From: Syntrophales bacterium
Lineage (GTDB): Bacteria > Desulfobacterota > Syntrophia > Syntrophales > UBA2210
Length of the DNA stretch: 39,572 bases
NCBI GenBank assembly: GCA_023230565.1
Contig: JALNXD010000030.1
Coordinates: 1 to 39,572, forward strand
Direction of reading: 5' to 3'
Below the pieces are notes generated by a model. It was not told the origin of the DNA, ran no database searches, and saw only the letters and a program-made list of their open reading frames with translations. Numbering within the stretch: the first letter of the stretch is position 1; every line of letters starts with the position of its first letter. The position numbers were made by a program, and so were the translations under genes. Below are positions 8,879 to 16,745 of this stretch, piece by piece.

Positions 8879-9319
8879 GAAGTTGTCTTCAGAGTTGTCC
8901 CCTTCATGGGCAGGAAATTTTGACTCAAAATTTTATTCAAAGGCATTTTCTCTATCAAAATCAGGTTTCTGTCTTTCTTTTTCTTCGGATTGCATGCAGT
9001 ATATTTCTCTTTCTTTTTAAAGCAACTTACGGTATTTCCCCCCTATTATGCCATTAATTATTCCTTATTGCCCTTATCACATCTCTATCTTATTTACCAA
9101 AGAATTGTACTGAAACAATATGAAAAACTACGGCTACGAGATTGAAGGAAATCAAAAAAACAAGGGGCAGGTGATATCAATATATGATCTTGCAACTGAA
9201 AGCCGGCATCAATAACAAGAATACTGTAATCGGGGCAGATTCTTTTGATTGCCTCTAAAAAATTATTCAATTACACTAACATTAATTATTTCAAAAACAC
9301 TAATGACCAGGAGAATGCC
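8879..9319. other. Divergent intergenic region between PAS-LuxR and glutaryl-CoA dehydrogenase
   Basis: This 441-bp AT-rich stretch has no convincing gene and must contain promoters for both directions. It includes runs such as TTATTCC and TTATCACATC around 9058-9095 and a perfect TGATATCA palindrome near 9172-9179. I could not assign -35/-10 boxes with confidence. The ribosome binding site AGGAG at 9309-9313 belongs to the downstream gene. Confidence 0.5.
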
Positions 9320-10483
9320 ATGAATTTCGGATTATCCGATGAATTGATTATGTTGAAAGACACAGTTCGTACATTCGCAGAGGAAAAAATCAGGCCGTTT
9401 GCCGATGAATGGGACGAAAACCATTATTTTCCTTATGAAGAAGTGGTAAAGCCTATGGGAGAACTGGGATTTTTCGGTACCATTATTCCGGAGGAATATG
9501 GGGGCAACGAAATGGGCTGGCTTGCGGCAATGATTATCACAGAAGAAATAGCCAGAGTCTCAAGTTCCTTGCGAGTGCAGATTAATATGCAGGAAATTGG
9601 CTCCGCATATACGATTCTGCGATACGGATCGGAAGATCTCAAAAAAAAGTACATACCAAAACTCGTCAGAGCGGAAATCCTGGGCGCCTTCGCAATTACC
9701 GAACCCGAAGCAGGCTCGGACGTAATGGCAATTAAATCCACAGCACGCGACAAAGGCGATTACTGGCTTGTAAATGGTCAAAAAACCTGGATATCGAATG
9801 CATCCATAGGCGGAATAAACATATTTTATGCATACACAGATCGATCCCTGGGCGGAAAAGGCCTTTCCGCTTTTGTCATTGAACTTGAAAATTTCAATGA
9901 TATTACTGTAACTGATCTGGACAAAATGGGATCCCGTTCTTCTCCCACAGGAGAAATTATATTGACGGATACTCGGGTACCTAAAGAAAATATTTTAGGC
10001 AATCCGGGAGACGGGGCGAGGATCGTGTTCGGTTCTCTTGCACAGACGCGCCTTTCGGCGGCGGCCGGGGGAGTCGGTCTCGCACAAGCTTGCCTTGATA
10101 CAGTTACCACATATGCAATGGAAAGACATCAATTCGGAAAGCCCATTGGTGAATTCCAAATGAATCAATCCCTTATTGCGGAAATGGTCGCTGAGATTGA
10201 GGCAGCAAGGCTGGTTGTCTATAAAGCAGCATGGCAAAAAGATCAGGGAATACTCAACAACAACAAAGAAGTTGCCCAGGCAAAATATTTAGCCGGTGAA
10301 TTGGCATACAAATGTTCTCAATATGCCATGAGGATTCTCGGTGCCTACGGATACTCTACGGAATATCCTGTGGCGCGGTATTTCAGAGATGCCCCGACAT
10401 ATGCAATGGTCGAAGGATCTGCGAATATTTGCAAATTTATTATAGCACAGGATCAACTTGGGATACGAAGCGCGAACCGTTGA
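9320..10483 (+). CDS. gcdH: Glutaryl-CoA dehydrogenase, predicted non-decarboxylating (glutaconyl-CoA forming)
   Basis: This 387-aa flavoprotein has the acyl-CoA dehydrogenase fold: AITEPEAGSDV flavin motif, RHQFGKPIGEFQ motif, and catalytic Glu365 in the MVEGSANI segment. The residue before the catalytic Glu is Val364. In human and other decarboxylating glutaryl-CoA dehydrogenases this position is Tyr, and the Tyr-to-Val exchange is the published hallmark of the non-decarboxylating Desulfococcus multivorans type. The Arg that binds the distal carboxylate is kept (Arg85 in SSSLRVQ). The neighbouring Glu of the human enzyme is Ala78 and the human Ser after the Arg is Val86. The product should therefore be glutaconyl-CoA, handed to the decarboxylase encoded 49 nt downstream. 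AGGAG at 9309-9313 with six-base spacing fixes the start at 9320; the frame is open for 25 codons upstream. Expression is probably controlled by the divergent PAS-LuxR gene (inference). Confidence 0.93.
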   Translation: MNFGLSDELIMLKDTVRTFAEEKIRPFADEWDENHYFPYEEVVKPMGELGFFGTIIPEEYGGNEMGWLAAMIITEEIARVSSSLRVQINMQEIGSAYTILRYGSEDLKKKYIPKLVRAEILGAFAITEPEAGSDVMAIKSTARDKGDYWLVNGQKTWISNASIGGINIFYAYTDRSLGGKGLSAFVIELENFNDITVTDLDKMGSRSSPTGEIILTDTRVPKENILGNPGDGARIVFGSLAQTRLSAAAGGVGLAQACLDTVTTYAMERHQFGKPIGEFQMNQSLIAEMVAEIEAARLVVYKAAWQKDQGILNNNKEVAQAKYLAGELAYKCSQYAMRILGAYGYSTEYPVARYFRDAPTYAMVEGSANICKFIIAQDQLGIRSANR

Positions 10484-10532
10484 CGGATTTGGGAATTGCA
10501 CTCAGTATATCCTGGAAAGAGGAGGAAAACAA

Positions 10533-12299
10533 ATGAAACCCTATTTTGAAAAAATGGATGATTTAGGTAAGCCGCTGAAACACACCCAGATGGAAAGAAT
10601 GAAAGAAAACGCACTGCGAATAGAAGAAATAATGCAAGAGATAGACAAGGAAGCCGAGCGGATTCACAATGTCGGAATATCTGATGAAGACATGCATGCG
10701 CGAGGTCAGATGACAGTATGGGATCGAATTGAATATCTCGTTGACCCGGGAACCTTTTGCCCTCTTCACACTATTTTTGACCCCGACCGCGAGGAATCGG
10801 GCAGCACTGGGGTGGTAGACGGACTTGCCAGAATCGGTGGCAAGTGGTGCGTACTTATCGGATTTAATAACAAGTGGATAGCGGGCGCATGGATTGCCGG
10901 ACAGGCTGAAAACAATCTCAGGGTAACTGATATTGCCAAGATAATGAATCTTCCATTGGTATGGCTCGTCAACTGTTCAGGTGTCAAACTTCCGGAGCAG
11001 GAAAAGGTATATGCAAACAGGAGAGGCCAGGGAACCTGTTTTTTTCGCCATGCAGAACTGGAACAAATGGGGATTCCCGTCATTGCGGGAATTTATGGGA
11101 CAAATCCTGCAGGTGGCGGGTATCAAGGCATAAGCCCCACAATTCTCCTGGCACATAAGAATTGCAATATAGCGGTTGGCGGAGGAGGTATTGTCAGCGG
11201 CATGAGTCCGCGGGGATTTTTCGATGCGGAAGGCGCCGAACAGATAATTGAGGCAACACGCCACTTCAAGACAACTCCTCCAGGCAGTGTAAAAATCCAT
11301 TTCGATGAAACGGGTTTTTTCACTGCGGTCTTTGAAAAAGAAACCGAGGTGCTCGATGCCATCAAGGATTATATGTCAGATCTTCCTGCATACAAACCTC
11401 GCTTCTTCAGGGTTGCCGAGCCGTCGGATCCCAAATATCCCCCCTCTGAAATTCCGTCAATCCTCCCCTTAAACCAGAAGGCGACCTATGACTTCGACAA
11501 TGTTCTTGCAAGACTGGTCGACAATTCCGAACACCTTGAATTCAGGCCGGAATTCGGTCCTGAAATGTATACTGGACTGGTGAAAATAGACGGATTTCTT
11601 ATGGGAATAATAGGAAACCGTCAGGGCCTTCTACCCGGCTATCCGGAATATACAGATGAGTATATCGGTGTGGGGGGCAAGCTCTATCGCCAGGGATTAA
11701 TCAAAATGAGCGAATTTGTGACACACTGCGGGAGGGACAGGGTTCCGATTATATGGTTTCAAGACACCTCCGGGATCGATGTAGGCGATACAGCAGAAAA
11801 AGCGGAATTGCTCGGCCTCGGTCAGTCACTTATTTACTCCATAGAGCAGACCGAACTTGCAATGATGCTGATAGTGCTCCGCAAGGGAACGGCTGCGGCT
11901 CACTATGTCCTCGGAGGCCCTACAGCAAATAATAATAATGCGTTTACTCTTGGTACGCCGGCTACTGAAATTTACGTAATGCATGGAGAAACGGCGGCAG
12001 CCGCAAGCTACTCAAGGAGACTGGTGAAAGAAAAAGACGCAGACAGACCTCTTACACCTGTGATCGATAAAATGAACGAAATGGTTAAACATTATTATGA
12101 TACGTCGCGTCCGATCTTCTGCGCCAAAGAAGGTTTTGTCGATGAAATTATCCGTTTCGAAGAAATGAGAAAGTATATGGTAGCTTTTGCAAATGGCGTG
12201 TATCAAAATCCGCGCTCTATTTGCCCGCGCCATCATATGCTTCTTCCAAGGCTGATACGATCTCAAATCGTACGCGGACTTGCACGCCCCGCTAAATAA
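10533..12299 (+). CDS. gcdA: Glutaconyl-CoA decarboxylase alpha subunit (carboxyltransferase)
   Basis: This 588-aa biotin-dependent carboxyltransferase moves the glutaconyl-CoA carboxyl group onto a biotin carrier, giving crotonyl-CoA. Length and sequence agree closely, from memory, with Acidaminococcus fermentans GcdA (587 aa): VGKPLK-type N-terminus, NCSGVKLPEQEKVYANRRGQ, GIYGTNPAGGGYQGISPT in the N-domain, GPEMYTGLVKIDG, VGIGGKLYRQGL-like VGVGGKLYRQGL, WFQDTSGIDVGD, EKAELLGLGQSLIYSIE and LRKGTAAAHYVLGGP in the C-domain. The tail has the typical YQNPRSICPRHHMLLPR. GGAGG a few bases upstream sets the ATG at 10533. In the known enzyme the carboxyl-biotin is then decarboxylated by a membrane beta subunit that exports Na+; that gene is not here. 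A biotin carrier gene faces this one from the opposite strand. Confidence 0.95.
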   Translation: MKPYFEKMDDLGKPLKHTQMERMKENALRIEEIMQEIDKEAERIHNVGISDEDMHARGQMTVWDRIEYLVDPGTFCPLHTIFDPDREESGSTGVVDGLARIGGKWCVLIGFNNKWIAGAWIAGQAENNLRVTDIAKIMNLPLVWLVNCSGVKLPEQEKVYANRRGQGTCFFRHAELEQMGIPVIAGIYGTNPAGGGYQGISPTILLAHKNCNIAVGGGGIVSGMSPRGFFDAEGAEQIIEATRHFKTTPPGSVKIHFDETGFFTAVFEKETEVLDAIKDYMSDLPAYKPRFFRVAEPSDPKYPPSEIPSILPLNQKATYDFDNVLARLVDNSEHLEFRPEFGPEMYTGLVKIDGFLMGIIGNRQGLLPGYPEYTDEYIGVGGKLYRQGLIKMSEFVTHCGRDRVPIIWFQDTSGIDVGDTAEKAELLGLGQSLIYSIEQTELAMMLIVLRKGTAAAHYVLGGPTANNNNAFTLGTPATEIYVMHGETAAAASYSRRLVKEKDADRPLTPVIDKMNEMVKHYYDTSRPIFCAKEGFVDEIIRFEEMRKYMVAFANGVYQNPRSICPRHHMLLPRLIRSQIVRGLARPAK

Positions 12300-12310
12300 A
12301 TTGCTGAAAC

Positions 12311-12338
12311 AAAGCTGCCGTTGGGAAACGGCAGCTTT
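12311..12338 (+). terminator. Hairpin terminator between gcdA and the biotin carrier gene
   Basis: A perfect 12-bp stem (AAAGCTGCCGTT / AACGGCAGCTTT) with a GGGA loop begins 11 bases after the gcdA stop. The arm ends supply TTT on both strands, so it may stop transcription from both converging genes, though no long T-run follows. Confidence 0.7.
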
Positions 12339-12351
12339 CCGTTCTATTGCA

Positions 12352-12371
12352 AGAAATGCCGAGGCATTTCT
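12352..12371 (-). terminator. Second short hairpin overlapping the biotin carrier stop codon
   Basis: The arms AGAAATGCC and GGCATTTCT (effective loop CGAG) overlap the last bases of the biotin carrier gene. With the larger hairpin at 12311-12338 it makes a double-hairpin convergent terminator; its separate role is uncertain. Confidence 0.4.
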
Positions 12372-12585
12372 ATTCCAGAACCATTAAAACCTGGTCTGCC
12401 TCAACAGAATCTTTTACCTTAACTTTAATTTCCTTCACCACACCATCGGCAGGGGCATAAATGGGATTTTCCATTTTCATAGCTTCAAGAATCAAAAGTT
12501 CATCCTCTTCTTTCACCGAATCGCCGACATTAACCAAGATCTCCAGGATATTCCCCGGCATCGGAGCACTTACATCTACACTCAT
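12370..12585 (-). CDS. Biotin carboxyl carrier protein (stand-alone biotinyl domain)
   Basis: This 71-aa protein is essentially one biotinyl/lipoyl attachment domain. The biotinylation motif EAMKMEN places the modified lysine at Lys37, half way along the domain as expected. The N-terminal APMPGNILEILVNVGD strand and the mirrored APADGVVKEI strand complete the flattened barrel. There is no Ala/Pro-rich linker or membrane helix such as the gamma subunit of Na+-pumping decarboxylases often has. AGGAGG stands just upstream of the ATG. The gene converges on gcdA, so the two are not co-transcribed, yet nearness makes it the best candidate carrier for the decarboxylase. It could also serve the carboxyltransferase of the methylmalonyl-CoA operon, or both. 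Confidence 0.93.
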   Translation of the reverse strand: MSVDVSAPMPGNILEILVNVGDSVKEEDELLILEAMKMENPIYAPADGVVKEIKVKVKDSVEADQVLMVLE

Positions 12586-12901
12586 TTCACTACCTCCTGA
12601 TTTTATTTGAATTTCTATTTTAGCTTATGAAATCCTTTCTTCAACAAGAGAGCTCCACACCCTGAGATGTGATATGTCCCCCCTGGAATAATTCGTGGCA
12701 TACTACATTGCTAATTGCTCCGCGTCAAGCATATAGTTGAACCTTCTGACGAAACGGAATAACTTACATATGTATCACAAACCCGGCAATGAATACACTT
12801 ATTTTTGAATTTGAAATTAATTTGCGACTGACCACTCACGCAACGGATATTTGAATGTGCCCGCAATCAATTTACATTAATTACATTGCACAGCAGCTTT
12901 T
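12586..12901. other. Gene-free region upstream of the biotin carrier gene
   Basis: This 316-bp stretch separates the biotin carrier start from the end of the acyltransferase gene, both on the minus strand. It should hold the carrier promoter. It contains an ACATATGT palindrome near 12772-12779 and the near-repeat TTACATTAATTACATT near 12871-12886. No open frame with a ribosome binding site and no clear terminator were seen. Confidence 0.5.
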
Positions 12902-13624
12902 TTAATCTTCCTTTCGCGGAAAAAGGATCGAGCGAAACCAGCCGATCAGACTGTTTCCCTGTAGATTCAGTTTGTTCAGGCGTTTAATTTCTGCACTCAA
13001 TTCTACCGGATCATGAAACCAGTCAGCCCTTGTGATCATCTTTTCATCTGGATCGAGACGCTTAACCATCCGCGCCGGATTGCCCGCTGCGACTGCATAA
13101 GAAGGCACATCCTTTACTATCACAGAACCGGCTCCTATAATGCTGTTATCACCTATCGACACACCTTTGCATATAATAACACTGTCCCCGACCCAGACAT
13201 TATTCCCTAATACAACCGGCGCCGACTGTCTGAACGCGCTGGTACGGTCATACGCTGAATGCCAGTCTGAATCAGTAACATAGCAATTCTGAGCCAGCAT
13301 GCAATTATCGCCGATTTCAATTCTCCGGGCAGCACTGATTCTCACTCCCGGACACAGGAGGCAATGCTTTCCTATTTGTATGAGACCTTCGCCCTCTTTT
13401 TCCGACCAGATAGTAAGCCGGATGCGCTGATCATTTGTAGCAATAACATTGGCGTATTCACCAAGGGAAATCGGACCCCCGAACACCTCGACATACCAGG
13501 GTTTCATAAAAGTAAAACCTTTCCCCAGATATTCAAACTGAGGGCGGAGGTAGTGATTTACATACCACTTTTGGAATGCAAGGTCCAAATGCTTCATGAA
13601 ATAAGGACGGTGATCTTTCTTCAC
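12902..13624 (-). CDS. Hexapeptide-repeat (left-handed beta-helix) O-acyltransferase
   Basis: This 240-aa acyltransferase of the LbH/maltose-acetyltransferase superfamily would transfer an acyl, usually acetyl, group to a sugar or lipid hydroxyl. Irregular hexapeptide repeats run from about residue 80 to 185 (IQIGKHCLLCPGVRI, IEIGDNCMLAQNC, VVLGNNVWVGDSVI, VSIGDNSIIGAGSVI). His122 in the loop TDSDWHSAYDR is the likely catalytic histidine, and the NPARMVKRL ending is family-typical. The N-terminal 75 residues are more specific and may contact the acceptor. Translation most likely starts at GTG 13624, which overlaps the previous stop in a GTGA tetranucleotide behind GAAGGA; the next Met is nine codons in. 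It is the last gene of a four-gene cassette, which suggests a late decoration step on the same product. Confidence 0.87.
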   Translation of the reverse strand: MKKDHRPYFMKHLDLAFQKWYVNHYLRPQFEYLGKGFTFMKPWYVEVFGGPISLGEYANVIATNDQRIRLTIWSEKEGEGLIQIGKHCLLCPGVRISAARRIEIGDNCMLAQNCYVTDSDWHSAYDRTSAFRQSAPVVLGNNVWVGDSVIICKGVSIGDNSIIGAGSVIVKDVPSYAVAAGNPARMVKRLDPDEKMITRADWFHDPVELSAEIKRLNKLNLQGNSLIGWFRSILFPRKED

Positions 13625-14763
13625 ATTCCTTCGACCTGAGTGATATCCGGGGACAGCTCATGCGTATGAGAACCAAACCGCGGAGTGCTGCCACCGGCTG
13701 AATGGTTTTTACTTTTTACACTCTCCGCATTGCTGATACCCCAGAAAGAATGACTGAAAAGTCGGCCGGCCGGTGTCATATTTGTCAATGCATCGTACGC
13801 AAGAAGTATCGCAGCAGTGGTCCATGAAGTTTTCTCTTGCGGCCATACTACGGCATCAGGAAACGTTACTCCCATCCAGTAGGAACCGTCACCATAGCTT
13901 TTATTTACTATCCAGCTTAGTACATCAGCCGCCGCTTCGAAGTGATCAATTGCTGCAAGGGTCAGAACAAATTCGGCAGTTTCAGCCATGGTAGCCCAGG
14001 GTCTGTCTGATACGCACCGTACGCCCCAGCCGGAAACAACAAATTTGTTCCAGCTTTTTTTGATCCTCTTTACCGCATCATTACCGGTTACAGCACCGCA
14101 GAGCACCGGATAATACCAGTCCATCGAGTAACGTGACTTTATCATATTGAAAAGATTAGGCCGGTTCTTTATCGCATTTCCGAGCCTTTTTAATGCAACT
14201 TCCCATTGGGGGAGACGGGCGCCAAGTATTGATGCCAATGCAAGTGCACACTTGAGACTCATGAAGATCGAACTTGATCCTGTCAGGAGGGCCATCCTGT
14301 CAACTGTTCCTTCACTGTTCTTCGCCCAGTATATCTGACCCGTCGAAGCCTGAAGACTTAAGGCATATTCGATCCCGTTTCTTACCGAAGGCCAAAATCT
14401 CCGGACAAATTCGATATCTTTCGTTATAAGATAATGATGATAGATACCAACTGCGATATAAGAAGACATGTTCGTATCTTTTGTCCGGTCTTCGGGGAAG
14501 CCCTTCCGGTAAGATGCCCACCAACTGCCATCTGGCTCTTGCATTCCTGCCAGCCATTCATATGCACGCTCGGCCTCTGCTCTATATCCGCCGATGCTCA
14601 ATCCCATGGCACTTTCTACATGGTCCCAGGGATCGGTTTTCCCCCCGATCGACCAGGAAATTTCTCCATTTGCTTTCTGAACGCGTAAAATGAAGGAAGC
14701 CAGCTTTTCAACATCGATATCTGTGAAAGGTTCCAAGGCTTTCCTGGGTATCGGCATCTCCAT
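13621..14763 (-). CDS. Alpha/alpha-barrel protein resembling terpenoid-cyclase/prenyltransferase or glycosidase-type toroids
   Basis: This 380-aa soluble protein is built of repeated helix pairs with aromatic-rich turns. It has several QW-like or Trp/Gly motifs: VQKANGEISWS, MQEPDGSWWAS, LQASTGQIYWA, YGDGSYWMGV. This pattern is typical of (alpha/alpha)6 toroids such as prenyltransferase/squalene-cyclase-like proteins and some glycoside hydrolase or epimerase families. I see no DxDD or similar cyclase acid motif, and no signal peptide, so I do not assign a reaction. It starts one base after the methyltransferase stop, behind AAGGA, and its stop overlaps the acyltransferase start. The neighbours suggest it acts on, or binds, a glycan or glycolipid made by the GT4 protein. 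Confidence 0.7.
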   Translation of the reverse strand: MEMPIPRKALEPFTDIDVEKLASFILRVQKANGEISWSIGGKTDPWDHVESAMGLSIGGYRAEAERAYEWLAGMQEPDGSWWASYRKGFPEDRTKDTNMSSYIAVGIYHHYLITKDIEFVRRFWPSVRNGIEYALSLQASTGQIYWAKNSEGTVDRMALLTGSSSIFMSLKCALALASILGARLPQWEVALKRLGNAIKNRPNLFNMIKSRYSMDWYYPVLCGAVTGNDAVKRIKKSWNKFVVSGWGVRCVSDRPWATMAETAEFVLTLAAIDHFEAAADVLSWIVNKSYGDGSYWMGVTFPDAVVWPQEKTSWTTAAILLAYDALTNMTPAGRLFSHSFWGISNAESVKSKNHSAGGSTPRFGSHTHELSPDITQVEGM

Positions 14764-14764
14764 A

Positions 14765-15478
14765 TTACATTCCTTTTTTCATGTAAAATACTATGCTTTT
14801 TGCTATCAGAGGATTTATCAATTTCTCAAGTCCCCTGATACACGGAGGATGGTGCATGATATCCCACTCCAGAAACTTCCGGTAAGCATTTACTGCCCGG
14901 GAATCCTGGCGGGTATGTCCAACAAAACATTTCAACCACCAATACGGAGCATGCAGCCCGTGCCGGTATTTTATACCCCGGCATTTCAGACCTTCGTTCT
15001 CCAGCATTTTGAGCACTTCTTTTTTTCTATAGACTCTTATATGTCCCCCAGGCTCATTGTGGTATTCCGAGGAAAGAGCCCAACAAACTCGTTCAGGGAA
15101 AAAACGCGGTACACTGACAACGATATCCTTGCCCTGTTTTAAAACACGTACCAGCTCGCTTACCGCCTTGCGGTTATCCGGAACATGTTCCAGTACTTCG
15201 GAGCAAATTACAAGATCGAAGATATTATCTTCGAAGGGAAGATTTGTAATATCGCTCCTCGATGCCATCCATTGACCGGAATTTTTTTTCCCCTCTTCGT
15301 CGATGAGATACAAAGTCATTGCCGTTTTTTTAAGATCCTGCCAATTCATATCAATACCGACAACCTTTACATCCGTTGTCCGATACAGTTCACAGGCATG
15401 TCTCCCGGTACCACATCCCGCGTCGAGTGCGAGGGTTCCCCGCCCTAAGGAGAACTTCGAAAAATCAGCTGTAAGCAT
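14765..15478 (-). CDS. Class I SAM-dependent methyltransferase
   Basis: This Rossmann-fold methyltransferase is 237 aa from the chosen start. Motif I is LALDAGCGTGRHACEL (about residues 16-31). The acidic end of strand 2 follows in VVGIDMNW, then FDLVICSEVLEHVPD and the LVRVLKQGKDIVVSVP motif, which place it in the Methyltransf_11 group that modifies small molecules and sugars. The frame is open to 15553, but the ATG at 15478 has GGGAAG eight bases upstream and gives a 14-nt overlap with the glycosyltransferase end, so I prefer it. Its C-terminal part (from about residue 130) is basic and aromatic and may bind the acceptor. Substrate is unknown; O-methylation of a sugar or lipid made with the upstream glycosyltransferase is a reasonable guess. 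Confidence 0.88.
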   Translation of the reverse strand: MLTADFSKFSLGRGTLALDAGCGTGRHACELYRTTDVKVVGIDMNWQDLKKTAMTLYLIDEEGKKNSGQWMASRSDITNLPFEDNIFDLVICSEVLEHVPDNRKAVSELVRVLKQGKDIVVSVPRFFPERVCWALSSEYHNEPGGHIRVYRKKEVLKMLENEGLKCRGIKYRHGLHAPYWWLKCFVGHTRQDSRAVNAYRKFLEWDIMHHPPCIRGLEKLINPLIAKSIVFYMKKGM

Positions 15479-16745
15479 CAATCGCTTCCCGATATACGTC
15501 AACAGTCTTTTGAGCTGCATGCCGCCACGTGAACGAACGGCGAACCCTGTCAAGTCCGGCCTTCCCCAGCTTCTCTCGCTTAGCCGGATGATCCAACAAA
15601 TCTATTATCGCAGACTCAAGGGCTCCGGCGTCACCGGGAGGTATCAGAATTCCAGAATCCCCTACTACTTCAGGAAGTGCTCCACCTGTGGTGCTTATAA
15701 CCGGAACGCCGCATGCCATTGCCTCTCCTGCAGGCATACCGAAACCCTCATATAAGGAAGGAATAACGGCCATACTTGCCTTCGCATAATAGCCTGCAAA
15801 TTCCTCGTATTCGATTCTCCCTGTAAAAGTAACCACATCGTTTAGTTTCAATGCCCCAACAAGTTTTTCAATTGCTCCACTTTTTTTCGGCTGTCCTATA
15901 ACAGTCAGTTTTACTTCACGATAATTTTTAATAGACCTGACAGCCTCAAGCAGAAATCTCAAACCCTTGAGTGGAGTATCTGCGCTGTTTGTGACTAAGA
16001 TACTGTTGGCTTCTTTTTTAACTCGGGGCAAAGGATAAAAATAATCATCATTTATACCGTTCGGGACCACCCGGAAACGCTTCAAGGATGTCTTGAAATC
16101 ATTACTTATATCTTTTTTGGAGCACTCAGATACCGTTATTATAGGTTCTATTCGCCGTGAAACTCTCTTCTGCATTCCTAAAAAAGAATACCAGCGCAAT
16201 GTTTTCAATTTTTTAAAAAGAGAACCCGCTGCATTCACTTCAACATTACGGTCTACTGTTATCGGATGGTGTATTGTTGCAACCGTCGGATACCCTATGT
16301 GCTGAAGTCCCAACAAACCATAGGAAAGGCATTGGTTATCATGGACAATATCGTAATCGGGAAGTCTGGTTCTGAATCGATTAAATACTCGCCATCCGAA
16401 AGTGAAAGGTTCGGGAAACCCTCCAAGAGACATGCTCACAAGCTCGAGCTGATTCAGTGGAGATGCGAGATCGGAAAACTTTGCAGGTTTGAATAAATGA
16501 TCCGGATTGTAAAGATCGAGTCCGGGCAGCTTATGTAAGGTGACGTTTTCTACCGGTTCCGGATAAGGAGGGCCCGATATTACTTCCACCTTGTGCCCAA
16601 GATCGCAAAGGGCCCGGCTGAGATATTTAATGTAAACCCCCTGCCCTCCGCAGGTAGGATTGCCGCGATATGTCAGAAGGCAGATCCTTAGGGAATCGCC
16701 ATTATTGTTTACCTTTCCCGGTTCGACACGCTTCTTTCGCCCCAT
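15465..16745 (-). CDS. Glycosyltransferase family 4 (GT-B, retaining)
   Basis: This 426-aa GT-B enzyme has the N-terminal glycine loop GNPTCGGQGVYIKYL (28-42). The C-terminal nucleotide-sugar domain includes SADTPLKGLRFLLEA and the EX7E motif from Glu333 to Glu341 (EGFGMPAGE), followed by GVPVISTTGGALPEVVGDSG. These are diagnostic of GT4 retaining transferases; the donor sugar cannot be told. No membrane segment is present, so it acts in the cytoplasm, perhaps at the membrane surface. GGAG precedes the ATG. It is first in the four-gene cassette and the next gene overlaps it by 14 nt. The 449-bp gap upstream suggests that the cassette has its own promoter. Confidence 0.93.
   Translation of the reverse strand: MGRKKRVEPGKVNNNGDSLRICLLTYRGNPTCGGQGVYIKYLSRALCDLGHKVEVISGPPYPEPVENVTLHKLPGLDLYNPDHLFKPAKFSDLASPLNQLELVSMSLGGFPEPFTFGWRVFNRFRTRLPDYDIVHDNQCLSYGLLGLQHIGYPTVATIHHPITVDRNVEVNAAGSLFKKLKTLRWYSFLGMQKRVSRRIEPIITVSECSKKDISNDFKTSLKRFRVVPNGINDDYFYPLPRVKKEANSILVTNSADTPLKGLRFLLEAVRSIKNYREVKLTVIGQPKKSGAIEKLVGALKLNDVVTFTGRIEYEEFAGYYAKASMAVIPSLYEGFGMPAGEAMACGVPVISTTGGALPEVVGDSGILIPPGDAGALESAIIDLLDHPAKREKLGKAGLDRVRRSFTWRHAAQKTVDVYREAIDAYS

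Noticed and set aside
9245..9319. Upstream ATG extending the glutaryl-CoA dehydrogenase by 25 residues
   Set aside because: The extension is Asn/Lys-rich with no family similarity, and AGGAG is correctly spaced only for the ATG at 9320.
15479..15553. Upstream ATG extending the methyltransferase by 25 residues
   Set aside because: It would overlap the glycosyltransferase by about 90 nt; the ATG at 15478 has a suitable purine tract and a normal coupling overlap.
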